NCBI GenBank assembly: GCA_000934455.1
Contig: KN883463.1
Location: 107,223-143,139, forward strand
Direction of reading: 5' to 3'
DNA from: Apostichopus parvimensis
Lineage: Eukaryota; Echinodermata; Holothuroidea; Aspidochirotida; Stichopodidae
DNA: 35,917 nt
Positions 9,871 through 20,674 of this stretch are shown in pieces (position 1 is the stretch's first letter; each line of letters begins with the position of its first letter). A program made the translations under genes and the position numbers. The notes beneath the pieces were generated by a model that did no database searches, was not told the origin of the DNA, and worked only from the letters and a program-made list of their open reading frames with translations.

Positions 9871-11480
9871 CTGCACGCCCGAGACGAACCAGGTAAGGAT
9901 ATAAGGAAATATTTCAAAAGATGATTGAAGAAATTGGAGAGATATGAAAGAAATTAGGAAGTGGCATATGTATGTTGAGAACTTAAAGACAGGAAGCTCA
10001 AGTTCTGTCAAAAATTTTCAATCAAAGCATAAAATTTTGCAGCAGCCAAAATGTATAGGATAGTCACAGGTATTACTTACTCCTGCAGATTCTTTGATCT
10101 CCGTAAAGGGATTTTCAAAGTTCAGGAAAGGATACATATATGAATGTCGCTCAACTCTAAGCACATTGGAATCATACAACTGACCAAACCTCAGGGGGGG
10201 GGGTAATACTTGCAATAACCCTGCACATAAAGAAGAGGGAGGGAGATGGGGGTCGGGAGAGGGGCAAGTTAAGGGGCAGATAGAAGGAGAGGAAGAGGGG
10301 ATTAACAGATACCAGATCCTCCTTTAGTAAATACAAACAACTGAAACATTTTCTTTGATAGAATTAGCTGATTATAAATAATACTCTCTCTCTAACTTTA
10401 TCAGATATTCAATAATGTCTTTTTACACCCGACTGCTCATTACAGAACACGCTGATCACATGACTAGATCGAGCCTCTTCGGTCATGTTTCAATTACTAA
10501 TTTTTCAATTGCAAATTGCTACCAAGTCCACCTTTATCAAACATCGCGTGGCTTTCACCCTGCAAGTTTATCTGTTCGTCCATTCGTAAAATAGTGGAGC
10601 TGTGATAACGACTGCTAATTGAACAATGAAACGTCAACAGTACCTACGTAGATGGGATGAACTTCTCCACTTGGATGGAGTACCAGTCTTTAAGGATAGA
10701 ATTTTTCTTACGGGGGAAAATGTTATCATACTCCACTGCTGTGAATTTGATTTGCTTAGGGACAGGCTTTTTCATCCTAGAAAATAAGGTATTAATATAT
10801 TCTCCCATTTTCTCAAAATTTTCTTTTCCGGAAAGGGAGTCGATGTCTTGATATAAGTATATCGCAAAGTGCATTATAGCATTTATCTGTCACATATTAC
10901 CCAGTCATGTCCATTATTTCTTTTCAGTCTTAAATTTTTAACATTTTTCTAGTTTTTTCAATTTGGCAGATGAAATAAATCTCGACACACCTCAGCACAT
11001 TCTTCAGGTTAAGTCCAGGGGGATTTTTATTCATCTCTACGGCTAATTGATTGGCTAATCTAGCGTCCACGGCCCGTATATGCCTGATTTGTGTATCCAC
11101 ATCTGTCTGCATGGCACTACAACCAGTTAAGAGGAGTTCCTGATCAATTTGTCTCACTGTTGACAATTAATTACTTCACACCTCCAGTCGAAGGAAAAAA
11201 ACAAAATTGTTTGGATGGATCGAGGCATTGGATATAAACCTACCTCATGAACTTGAAAGAGGATGTATAAAAATTCATTCGCATTTAGGAAGTCTGTCGG
11301 AGTGAGAGACGAGAGATTGCGGGATATTCAGACGGACGAAACTTGGATTTTTGAGAAGGACGGTTGATTGCCTGGGAGGACGGACTTACGAGCGCAAATT
11401 TTAGAGATTAGCGCATCGATGCGGACGGAGTTACGTTGAGTGAAGAGGGAAGTGTAGAGGCCCGATGGTTCAGGTCGCAT
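9820..11480 (-). CDS. Unknown five-exon gene, 181-aa product
   Basis: The minus-strand join is 11390-11480, 10991-11156, 10648-10776, 10081-10189, 9820-9870. Junction phases run 1, 2, 2, 0, all in frame, and the last exon ends in TAA. The product is basic and soluble, with no evident signal peptide or membrane helix. A polar N-terminal half contains QIRHIRAVDARLANQLAVEM, likely helical. A motif-rich C-terminal half contains AVEYDNIFPRKK, DWYSIQVEKFIP, FGQLYDSNVLRVERHSYMY and NFENPF. I do not recognise the family. Introns are 183-458 bp, much shorter than those of TBC1D19. The first ATG of the clearly coding frame (11480) is assumed; the frame is open further upstream to an acceptor-like CAG near 11536, so an additional 5' exon is possible. 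The stop codon argues against these being TBC1D19 exons. Confidence 0.72.
10081..10189 (-). CDS. Unknown gene, exon 4 (36 full codons)
   Basis: It encodes FGQLYDSNVLRVERHSYMYP through TEIKESAG and ends at the strong donor GTAAGT in phase 0. The acceptor is unusual: its pyrimidine tract is an uninterrupted C10 run (10194-10203) directly before TGAG. Confidence 0.72.
10648..10776 (-). CDS. Unknown gene, exon 3 (42 full codons)
   Basis: The acceptor 'ccttattttctag' is good; the donor is GTAGGT. It encodes MKKPVPKQIKFTAVEYDN through VEKFIPS, ending with AC that joins the G of exon 4 to give threonine. It is lysine-rich with an aromatic DWY motif. Confidence 0.75.
10991..11156 (-). CDS. Unknown gene, exon 2 (54 full codons)
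   Basis: The acceptor is 'taattgtcaacag', with a weak pyrimidine tract; the donor is GTGTGT. The split codon with exon 1 gives leucine. The product runs RQIDQELLLTGCSAMQ to NPPGLNLKNVL, then a split arginine. Its helical heptad-like spacing suggests a short coiled coil. Confidence 0.72.
11390..11480 (-). CDS. Unknown gene, exon 1 (30 codons + 1 base)
   Basis: It starts MRPEPSGLYTSLFTQ and ends ISKICA plus a C, before the strong donor GTAAGT. CpG content is raised over about 11280-11480, as near a transcription start. Another in-frame ATG lies 15 bases upstream (MYSHMRPEPS). Confidence 0.6.
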
Positions 11481-11529
11481 ATGAGAGTACATACAAACTT
11501 TATCTTTACAAATTCCTTTATCTCCCAAG

Positions 11530-12970
11530 AAAGACTGCGGCCATCAGTATTGCTCTCAAATATGCTAGAAATGTCAGATAATGGCCATACCCATGCTCAT
11601 GCAGATATTAGCAAGTATTTGAACTACCACTCCTCAAAGACGTTAACTACATTCAGACATTTCATTGTCTATTCTAATAATGTATATAATAATAATAATA
11701 CTATATGTGCCTAGTATGGAGACTCATAGCCTTCATGATAGTACTTGAAAACTATTGCTACTTTTAGCATGTTAAAATTTGGGGCCAAATACTGGTCACC
11801 TTTAGGAAAGAATAAAAGGAGGCGGCCGACTATTGCAGGGTACGTGGGGTGATTGAGGAAACTTAATGTTGGAGTTATTATTAGATGCATGAGAAGGCAT
11901 TACTAGCAGTGATTTATGAACAGGATACAATTTGTGTTGATCAAGGGAGGGAGGGGGTACGTGGAAGGTAAATTTTTAAGTCTTAAATTTTACATAAATT
12001 TTAACTGAAAAGTGTCATCTGACAAGTAAATTGTTTTGACAAAAAATTAATTCATCCCAAATATATCTGACAAATCCTTCTGAATCAATCATGAAGGGTT
12101 CCGTGTGTTTCCTAGAAATATTGTGTATAAAAGAGTGAAGCTGCTGTGAATATGCTGCAACAGGTATGGGGATTGAAGAAAACCTGTAGATTCAAAGCCT
12201 GCAGATATGACTATCACAGCACTTTGAAAGAGTAAATCTCCCATGGGTGATGAAATTATGTGATAGCATGTCAAAGTAGCTATGAATAAGGTGGTATATT
12301 ATGGGGACCATGCAACTCCCCCCTCCCCTCCCCCCTCCCAGCTCTGCAGTTCTACCTCAATCCTTTCACTGATAGTATCCTTCAAAAATATAAATGGCAC
12401 CAAATGGCACATAGATCAGTCACCTCTTAATTTTATTGGTGTCTCTTTCCAGCCTTCATACATACCCAACAATTGTCCTGCACCTTTCTCTGACATCTAC
12501 AGTGACAGGTTCTATGCAACAAGCTCACGATAATGTTTTAATTAAGGTAGAAGAAAACCTTGTATACAGTATACCAGTTATTAATTTATAAAGTCTGCCA
12601 AAAATGTATAAAAGTACATTTTCACCCACCACAAACATGTTGCGGAGAACATTGGTAACAGCTACGGTATATTTACCAGAGATATGACAAAGTTAAGTCA
12701 TCCATAAACCCTGGGATGCATGACCGAGGTTACGACTTTTTTTCTTGTAACAAACGATTGATATGTTGTATGTCACTATAATACACATCGACCAGATTTT
12801 TCATCAAATTTAGTTTAAATTCCACATTCCATCTGGTGGAAATGATATTCTCTGGGAGGCATATAATAACCAGTGGCAGCTGATTATAAAGCGTTTAAAT
12901 TAAAATACATGCAGACGAATATAAAGACATCTGTCATAGTTCTGAAAGTTAAAATGGAAACGTGCTAGCA
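11530..12970. other. Non-coding DNA upstream of the unknown gene
   Basis: No exon with credible splice sites was seen. Contents are a short ATA/ATT-rich run near 11685-11705 and a C/T-rich tract at about 12317-12340. Open frames are short and have no coding character. The 5' regulatory region of the five-exon gene, if it starts at 11480, would be the right-hand part closest to 11.5-11.8 kb. Confidence 0.5.
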
Positions 12971-12971
12971 T

Positions 12972-13778
12972 TTAGTCAAATAAGTACTTGATATATGCGT
13001 AAACTTTCCTTACGAATTTTACTTCCATCCACAGAATATTTTGCTTCACTCATGAGGCCAACCCATTTCAGAAATTTTAACATACCCCAATTAATGTTCG
13101 AGAATATAGATAATTAGAGATATCTTACTTGAATAAAATAGCAATATTTCTCTTGAAATCTCTTCCCTGCCACTTTCTGGGTTATATTGAATATGGCTGG
13201 TTGTGATCCTAGCAATGTTATGCAACTGAGGTAGTGTTAACTGACTGACAATGCCTTTTAAAGAAATTGCTATATATTATAGGTACAGCCACCAACTAAT
13301 TATGGCCTAGATTAAATAAAAGACGGCTGCAAGTTAAGTGTACAAAAAATTCTTTGCTCTTTTCAAATTATATGAAAAAAAATTTACCCCCAGAGTAAAG
13401 TATTTACTTTTGACTTGAATATGACTGATAAAATCAATTTTTATAGTATAACAATCTTTTGGGACAAATATTGATGACTTTTAAATCATTACTAACATAT
13501 AAGCTATTATTCAAACTTTAAAGTTAGAACTAGCTGACATAACTTTCAGAATGGTGAAAGATTTAATATTTACAATTTAGAACATTATATCATTTGTCTA
13601 AGTGTTAAATAGTGTGTCAATGGCTCATCCCAAAATGCTTAACTTTGTATCACTCTTCATGTCCACAGCAAAGTGCAAATATCACTACAAATAATTGTAG
13701 GGTCAGTAACCTCTCGACCTGTGTGCTTACCAGCGATGGTGGCCAGAGCAGTTAGTTGATGTACGTTATATTTCCATC
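12972..13778 (-). CDS. Weak candidate three-exon 3' gene end, unidentified
   Basis: Three short open stretches join in frame on the minus strand: 13731-13778 (WKYNVHQLTALATIA, ends phase 1, donor GTAAGC), 13129-13208 (SQPAIFNITQKVAGKRFQ..., donor GTAAGA, phase 0) and 12972-13043 (QNILWMEVKFVRKVYAYI..., TAA). The last intron would be only 85 bp and the acceptors are mediocre. In AT-rich DNA such chains can arise by chance. No family is recognised. It could also be upstream exons of the five-exon gene. Confidence 0.2.
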
Positions 13779-16544
13779 CTGAATGTGCTCATTATAATGT
13801 TGTAATAATAATAAAAGACCAGACTGAAGTCTAATTGATAAACTAGCCATGCATTAGTAACATTTTACCTCCGCTAGCTGATAAGGGTAATTAATTAAAC
13901 CGCAGAATGTACGATAAATCCTTTTTCCATACCAGGCAACTCAAAGTGGAACCAAGGACATTGCACTCAGTGTAGCTATTAATGTAAGCAAAAACCTTGA
14001 TCGCCGAGCACACAAGGAACCTTTTAGCTTAATATACAGAAAGTAAAATTAAACAGTAAAACATATTTCAGATACTATTTGCACAGATCAAACGATGAAC
14101 TCAATTTTATTTAATTTTTTAATTCATGTGAATTAGTGATATTAATATTTTCGATTCTCTATTCAGAAGTTAGTTTCAAAAAGTAACTGCTTAAACTGCT
14201 TACAGAGTAGTTTTCCATCTCGTTTTTACTTTCATTCACACTTTTAGATATGATTTTGACTGACTGACTGACTGTTATCAAGTTACCATTTAAACCAAAT
14301 CAGAATGTTCAAACACATGGCAGAGGGATGTTTAAGAATTATCTAATGAAAGAATTTCAATGCATGACCATTTTGTATTTATTACATTAGAAACAGATGA
14401 ACACAGTTTCAACCAGTTACAACAAGTTTTACAGTCCTTTTTCACTCTGTGTCCAGCCTTCTCTAGCTGTGTTGTTATTATTTTTTTTTTATTATTGTCA
14501 TGTTTAATGAGGGTAGTCCTGCTCAGTGCAGAAGCACTGCTTTCCAGAGGAGCCTTCAATACAAAATACATATACAATATAATGCAGTAGAAAAACGGTA
14601 AACATCCAAAAGCACATAAAAGACGGCAAAAAGATAGACAAACAAATATCAGACATCTAAACAAAATATATAAGTTTTCATATTGTGTTTAAAAATATTA
14701 ACATTTGGCAAGCATTTCAAATTTGGAGGAAGACTGTGTCGATTCTTCAAACCACCTTTGTGACCTATCGAATTAAACAGGTCAGATGCACTTTTTTTGA
14801 AGCTGTCATTGCCCAACATAAAATGCTGGATTTCTGCATCCTTGAAAATTGCGTCCTTATAAATGCTGGATTTCTGCATCCTTAAATAAAGGCATCCTTA
14901 AAAAATGTTGGACTTCTGCATCCTTAATCAAAACTGATTCCTCATGTAACATTTTGTAATTGTCAGAGTCTCATGAATTATTCAAGTTTTGTGAATATAC
15001 TTTTATCTTGTCAAAAGCAGAGGTAAGAATGTCACGGCTTTATTCAACTGAAAAGTAGCTGTTGTTTTTCTTTTTCTTCTTTATCATATTTATAAACTAT
15101 ACTATACTTATTGAGGGATATTTTGGAAAATAAAAAATATAAAAAAATTCTAGCCATATAGAGAACATTGACAGCTGTTATAGTTATGAGCATACATTCG
15201 AAATATGTATCCTGGTTTCCGGACAATTCAACAAAAAGATTATCATAGGAAAGTAAAGCTTTTGAACAATAATTAACGGCGATAACAAATGATCACATGC
15301 CTGGACCTACTGTGATCCCCCCCCCCCCCCCACGTAGAATGTTGAAGGTTTAGCCTGCAGTCAAAATATGTAAATACACTCACTATAAACCATATCTCAA
15401 ACTAATAAACTAGTTTAAGGTGGGGTTTCCAAATAGCAGAATGGAAATAGTTTTCACTTAAATAAAAGTCTAATATTGGGATATTTATCCCTCAAAGTAC
15501 CTGCTCAATGGGGAAACATAATCTATCAATGCTATTTAATTGCAAATCATGATAGAGTTAGCTCATGTCTAATTAGTGCAGAATTTAACGGACTCTATGT
15601 AATTGTATCTTTCTCAAGTATCCAATGTTGACAAAGGAAGCCAAGCAAGTGTCCAGGGTCAGAAAGCCATTGGCCTTTGAGGATCTTTTTCTGAAGAATT
15701 TTGGTTTAGGATTTGGTGGCTCAGATGGGTCATTGGAAATTGCAACTTTTTATCTCAAACTTTGGATGATTTTATCTTATAGAATGTTGGGAGGGAGGGG
15801 GGGTGGATGAGAGAGGAGGTGGCTGCCCTGTCTATACCCCTCCTTCTGCTACACCTATGCTACTATGTACATACCCCATGTGAAATAATATAGTGAAAAC
15901 TTCACTGACATACATTATTGGACCACTAATTCAGATGGCTGGTGAAAGCAATCAAAGAAGGAGAGAGAGGTGGAGAGAGAGAAAGAAGCCAAAAACACTC
16001 TGTGACATCATCATCTATAAAAGATGAGCAATATGCCTCCATAAGGTCTCCGAGTATTTTACTACAGGAGTTTGCGGAGATTGCAGCCCTGTAACGATCC
16101 TCCAAATGGTTATTTCTTTGATTATCAATCAAGATAAGAGGCCACCACTAAGACCTGACTGCATGATGCACTTCTGGTCAAACCATCACAAGGATTACTT
16201 ATATATAGATACAGAGCCAAAAAAAAAAAAAATTTTACTTTTCCAAACTGTAGAAGAAAAGTGTAAATGACCTTTCTACTTGTGAAAATGAAATTACACT
16301 GGTATAAAACACCAACAAATAATCAGTTGACGTAGGAAAACGGTCGTTAAATGCTCAAGCTTGTCAAAATACTCACATTACGTGGGGGGCGGGGGGAGTG
16401 AGGCGAATGTGAACTTGACGAACAATGTAAGCAGTGCCACATTATTGCAACGGGCAGAAATTTTGGGTGTTTTGGGAGAGTAACTGATTGAATGTGTTTA
16501 TGTATAAAATTCCACATATATTCTCTCCTCCCACACACACTTAC
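13779..16544. other. Non-coding DNA with small repeats
   Basis: Contents are a GACT microsatellite (about 14258-14273), a T-run near 14479-14490, an approximately 41-bp triplicated phrase (listed separately) and a C-run at about 15317-15332. Short plus- and minus-strand frames exist, but none has splice sites plus recognisable protein. Confidence 0.45.
14820..14927. repeat. Short tandem triplication of a 'tgctggatttctgcatcctt' phrase
   Basis: The phrase recurs starting near 14820, 14860 and 14903, so the period is 40-43 bp. The third copy has two substitutions (TGTTGGACTTCTGCATCCTT). Two extra 'gcatcctta' or 'gcgtcctta' fragments lie between copies. Confidence 0.9.
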
Positions 16545-16615
16545 ACGATGACAAAATTGCTGTGATTTTGCGATTGCTTTAGTGATATGAATTATATTAG
16601 TGTCAGATTTAAGAC
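16545..16615 (-). CDS. Weak candidate internal exon, unidentified
   Basis: An excellent acceptor (pyrimidine tract 'ttgtttacttttcctcaag') is followed by 2 bases and 23 open codons (LKSDTNIIHITKAIAKSQQF...), ending at donor GTAAGT. Its outgoing phase 0 does not fit the candidate exon at 13778. It may belong to an unseen gene or be a chance match. Confidence 0.25.
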
Positions 16616-17876
16616 CTTGAGGAAAAGTAAACAAGACAAAATGTCATGAATTCTAGAAAACATTTGCTATTTTGATGACAAAAAAGACCCCCCCCCCAAA
16701 GAAAAAAATCACCAATAATTGGTTTTTAATAATGTTCACACTCTGAATATAACAACAGACAAAGAAGATTACATTTCCTGTCATTATTTTGATATTTTTT
16801 TTATGATAAAGCAATCACATAAAATTAAAATAATTGCTTTGTAACAATGCTTTCAACACCTATAATGAAATGTGAAATATACTTATACTATTCAATTTTT
16901 TTACGACAACAACAAAATGACAACAAAAACATCAATTATTATCATTTGAAGATATCCAAGGGGGAAGGGGAGGGGAGGGAGAGGGGGAATGACACTTGAT
17001 AGTTCTTATGCCCAAGATAATGACGGGGCAAAACCCATTGCAAACAATTAACTGATTAACTCTTTCTTCCCCTTGTGTCGAGAGACCTGATATTTTGACA
17101 AATTGTAGCTCAGGGACTGACAGCTGTTCTCCTTACGTAAGCCCCATTTCATCACGTTTGCAACATGGAAATAAAGCCCCTACAAGATTGAACTCAACTG
17201 AATCAAAACAATTTTGGTGTCATTTGCCGGTCGAACGCCACAGAAATTTTTTTCCCTACGAACTACATAACTTCTCACAAAAGCCTGCAGAACATGAATG
17301 GATCTACAAATAACACATTATAATGAATAAATTAAATAAACTCCACATAATTTTGGAGACGTGTTTCATTTCCTAAAAGCTGGCGCATAACACTCTTGTA
17401 TTTGCTCAAATTAACACATTTAAGTTTTTATGGAATTTGTTTTTTCTTGACGATCGTCATCTTCAAAAAATAGAACAAAACGAGGCGGGAAGATTGACAG
17501 AAAGGCTATAATGCCAAAGACTATAAACTGAAACTGGTGCATGCTCCCGCAAGGCTGGCTCTACTTTTTGCCGCGGTTCACTGAACTGTTGTGTGATGCT
17601 TATAAGCTTGGTTCAGCTTCGGGGGCGACTGACGTGCTCATTTCATTAAAACTCCTTATAAATTAAAGAACGGAGGAGAAGGATTTATTTTACGCATAAT
17701 TTAAGTCGTCACGGGTGTTGTTATGTACCTAGAGCTTACAACTCGTTTACATACTCAGGGCGCCCCACGTATGAGGAAGATCAAACAGTCTTCATCACAT
17801 GGTATGGGTCTCAGAACATTACCCTTCAACAGCTATACCATAGCTTACTCTCACAAAGTCACACTATACACTGGTG
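16616..17876. other. Non-coding DNA
   Basis: Contents are a C-run near 16688-16697, a G-rich tract at about 16959-16986 and AT-rich filler. Near 17530-17640 composition is richer in G+C and CpG without a convincing ORF. No exon was supported. Confidence 0.5.
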
Positions 17877-18169
17877 TAATGTGGCTATGGAGAAAGTCTG
17901 AGAACATAAAGTGGTCAGACAGGGTCAAAAATGAGGAAGTTCTACAGAGGGTTGGTGAGGTCCGCAGGCTGGGAGAAACTATTAAGCTGAGAAAGAAAAG
18001 GTGGATTGGGCACATCTTGAGACATGACGGACTACTGAAAGATGTGCTTGAAGGAAGAATGAACGGGAAGCGACCAAGAGGGAGAAAGAGAATAATGTTG
18101 ATGGGTGATATCAGAGATGGCAGAAATTATTTCACTTTGAAGAGGAATGCAGAAGAGGGGTTCTTATGA
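17877..18169 (+). mobile_element. 5'-truncated LINE fragment (C-terminal tail of reverse transcriptase ORF)
   Basis: The frame reads MWLWRKSENIKWSDRV, NEEVLQRVGEVR, KKRWIGHILRHDGLLKDV, LEGRMNGKRPRGRKR and GDIRDGRNYFTLKRNAEE. This matches the conserved C-terminal region found after the reverse transcriptase domain of many animal non-LTR retrotransposons (FEMW..R...I.W.D...NEEVL, then KRWIGHILRHD..., then GKR.RGR.R). Endonuclease and polymerase domains are absent, as expected for 5' truncation. A stop follows RNAEEGFL; the sequence after 18170 resumes element-like reading (GEGPALRQIT) in another frame, indicating a frameshift. It is an inactive copy. Confidence 0.88.
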
Positions 18170-18312
18170 TTTTGTGTTTGGTGAGGGACCTGCCTTAAGG
18201 CAGATCACCATTAGAGAGAGAGAATGCTGGACTGCGAAATATTTCAGTCGTAGACATTTCAAAATTAAATTGCAACCGGAAAAAGTGAAATAAAAAAAAG
18301 AAAAGGAAAATA

Positions 18313-18564
18313 AAATTTGGATGCATACAATAAATAGGGAATCTTGAAAAAGTTGTTTTCACAATTTGCATGATATTACACAGTATTTATAACCATGCAT
18401 TCTGCACAATTTAATTTGCACTGTAACAAGTTGAATTATGAAATAGATAGGGAATTAAATTTGGATCCAAATAATAAATAGGGATCTTGGAAAAGTCGTT
18501 TTCAACAATATGCATGATATTACACAGTATCTACGTAACTATGCGTTCTGCACAATTTAATTTG
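18313..18564. repeat. Diverged tandem duplication, period about 144 bp
   Basis: Copy 1 (18313-18420) and copy 2 (18457-18564) both run from 'aaatttggat' through 'aataaataggga' and 'tgcatgatattacacagtat' to 'tctgcacaatttaattt'. They differ at several scattered positions and are separated by 36 bp. The second copy is followed by unrelated sequence. Confidence 0.9.
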
Positions 18565-20674
18565 AAAACGTTCAAACTGTGTTAGTTGTATTGGCAACAC
18601 GATTACAGAAAATATTTTGCGATTGATTGTAAACTACAATTGTATTCTGCAATCATACATGTATGGATTGTAACGAGTTAGTTTTCACAATATGTTAGGT
18701 GAAGTTAAGTACTTTAACTAAATTTAAGCACTTGTTACAAATCTACCAAGTTACATGTCCAATAACGATACGATTATTCAACATTAACTAATATTTTCCA
18801 AGTTTCCAAGTTAAAATCTTTTACCTAACATAGGACAAGCTGCATCTTGTGCTGTGATTAAAGTTATTAAAAATCATTCTTTTATCATTTATCATTTCCC
18901 CTACCTCCCCTCCATACATCACCTCCAAGTATCCTCTAAAAGTCGAAAAAGAGAGACGAAAAATGGGCAAAATTTGGCATTAAATTTTCTTTTTCACATT
19001 TTGGGGGGAAAAAATGAGCAAGAAGATATTAAACTCAGCGTACAGACAGGCACTTGTGCATTAGCCTGCCCTCCGGCTAGTCGATACAAAAATGATTATG
19101 ACAATGGTGTAAGAATCGACAAAATGATGACATCGCTATCTCTGTCTCTTGGATTGAGAGGTAGCAGAAGAGGATGAAAAATCGTTTCTCATGTTACAGA
19201 TGATTGGCACGTGTGAGTAGTTACTCTCCAAGGGTACCTACCACACCGGGCTGTCAATTATATCGTTACAGAGTATAGGCTCTTGGAGAGAAGGTCTTCG
19301 ACTCACAATCAAGGTTAAACGACAACGCAGAGAAGAGAATTTTACTTTACGTAAAAACCAAAAAGAGAGATTGAATGAAAAAAGTCAGTAAGTCATTTTT
19401 GCCAGTGAATGAAAAGAGGGAGCTGAAAAATTACTTTTTTATTTCAACAGAAAGTGAAGGAAAGCTCGGCATAAGTAAGAGGCATTTTGTGACAGATCAG
19501 AGGCATATCAGGAGGACAGTTTGCCCGATGACATTATCACATCCGCAGATAGGAAGAGAGCTGGCCTTAGTCATATCAGAAACTGTTACGTAAATGGCAG
19601 AGTAAACCACTCTGCTTATACCGTAGATACTTGCAAACAATTTTAATTATTTACGTACATGTGTGCAAGAATTTAATATATGTTTGAATGTGTTTTGATC
19701 ATTCATTCTTGGGCACTTTCTAAAATAAATAAGTGATATGTTCATATAATATTCACTGAAGGTAGATAGGGAAATGGGGAGGGGGGTGTGGAGAGACTGC
19801 TATTGCCCACTGCAAGGCAGAGTGGGGGTAAAGTGGGTACTTAATGCCCTAGGTTGCTCCATACATTTTGCTTTATGTTGTTCTTTAGAGATGAGGGGAG
19901 TTCAGACATTCAAGCAACAAGTTCTAGCAATTTTGGATGCTGTGTAGAGGTGATAGCTTCTTTGGGGGCAACATTCCATTACTCATCAAATACACAGCTG
20001 AAGTTTATGCATTATCCCCCTCCCCCCCACACCCCCCAACACCTATGGCAGCAAAGACTTAATTCCCATCTCACCTGGTTGAGGTTGAAAACATTGCTGT
20101 CTGTTGAGTTTAAACATAACGTACTCCCAGCTGACGAACTGAATTTACACCTTTTATGGTATGATTTAATTCTGTTCGATCCATTCCGGCCATTCCAGCC
20201 TCCCCGCCCCCCCCCCTCTTCACCTTTCCGTTCTCCTCAATTTCTCAAACAGCCTCCCCTCCCACACCCCCTTCCTAAAAGTATCCACACTATACCGGCA
20301 TATTCCCTTACTCTATAAACCAATCAGAGAGAAACAGCTAGTAAGCTGTTATTTACACTATACATACAGATACATCATCCTTGTACCTTTCATAGCTTTG
20401 ACAAAATGTCAGTAAATTTCATCAGTATTTACTGATGGAATATAAACTATTTACCCATCTGCCAAGAAGGAGAAAGACGCAGTATGGAGAGAATATTAGT
20501 TTAACACCTTTGGTCTATGTAGGACATCCCCTAGAGAGACAGCACTTTTGATAATTAATGTGCATAGATTACAACAGATTGAGCTCCAGGATACGGTACA
20601 TGTCTGTCCATGGATCGGTATAATAGTGAGGTCCGCATGATGGAGATGTGCAGGAGTCGCAAAAAGTCTGGACA
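18565..20674. other. Non-coding DNA with weak ORFs
   Basis: The longest frame (19854-20318, plus) is largely a translation of C/T-rich low-complexity tracts (for example 20017-20036 and 20199-20218) and is not credible. A plus frame at 19375-19593 has no splice sites or family match. A perfect 8-bp-arm hairpin CATCAGTA-TT-TACTGATG lies at 20420-20437. Confidence 0.45.

Noticed and set aside
15926-16132. Minus-strand ORF reading LEDRYRAAISANS and KILGDLMEAYC
   Set aside because: The frame looks protein-like and has an AG at its start, but no donor follows and it continues into GA-rich simple sequence; more likely a dispersed repeat.
19854-20318. 154-codon plus-strand ORF
   Set aside because: Its C-terminal half is proline-rich translation of C/T-rich simple sequence, and it has no splice sites or family match.
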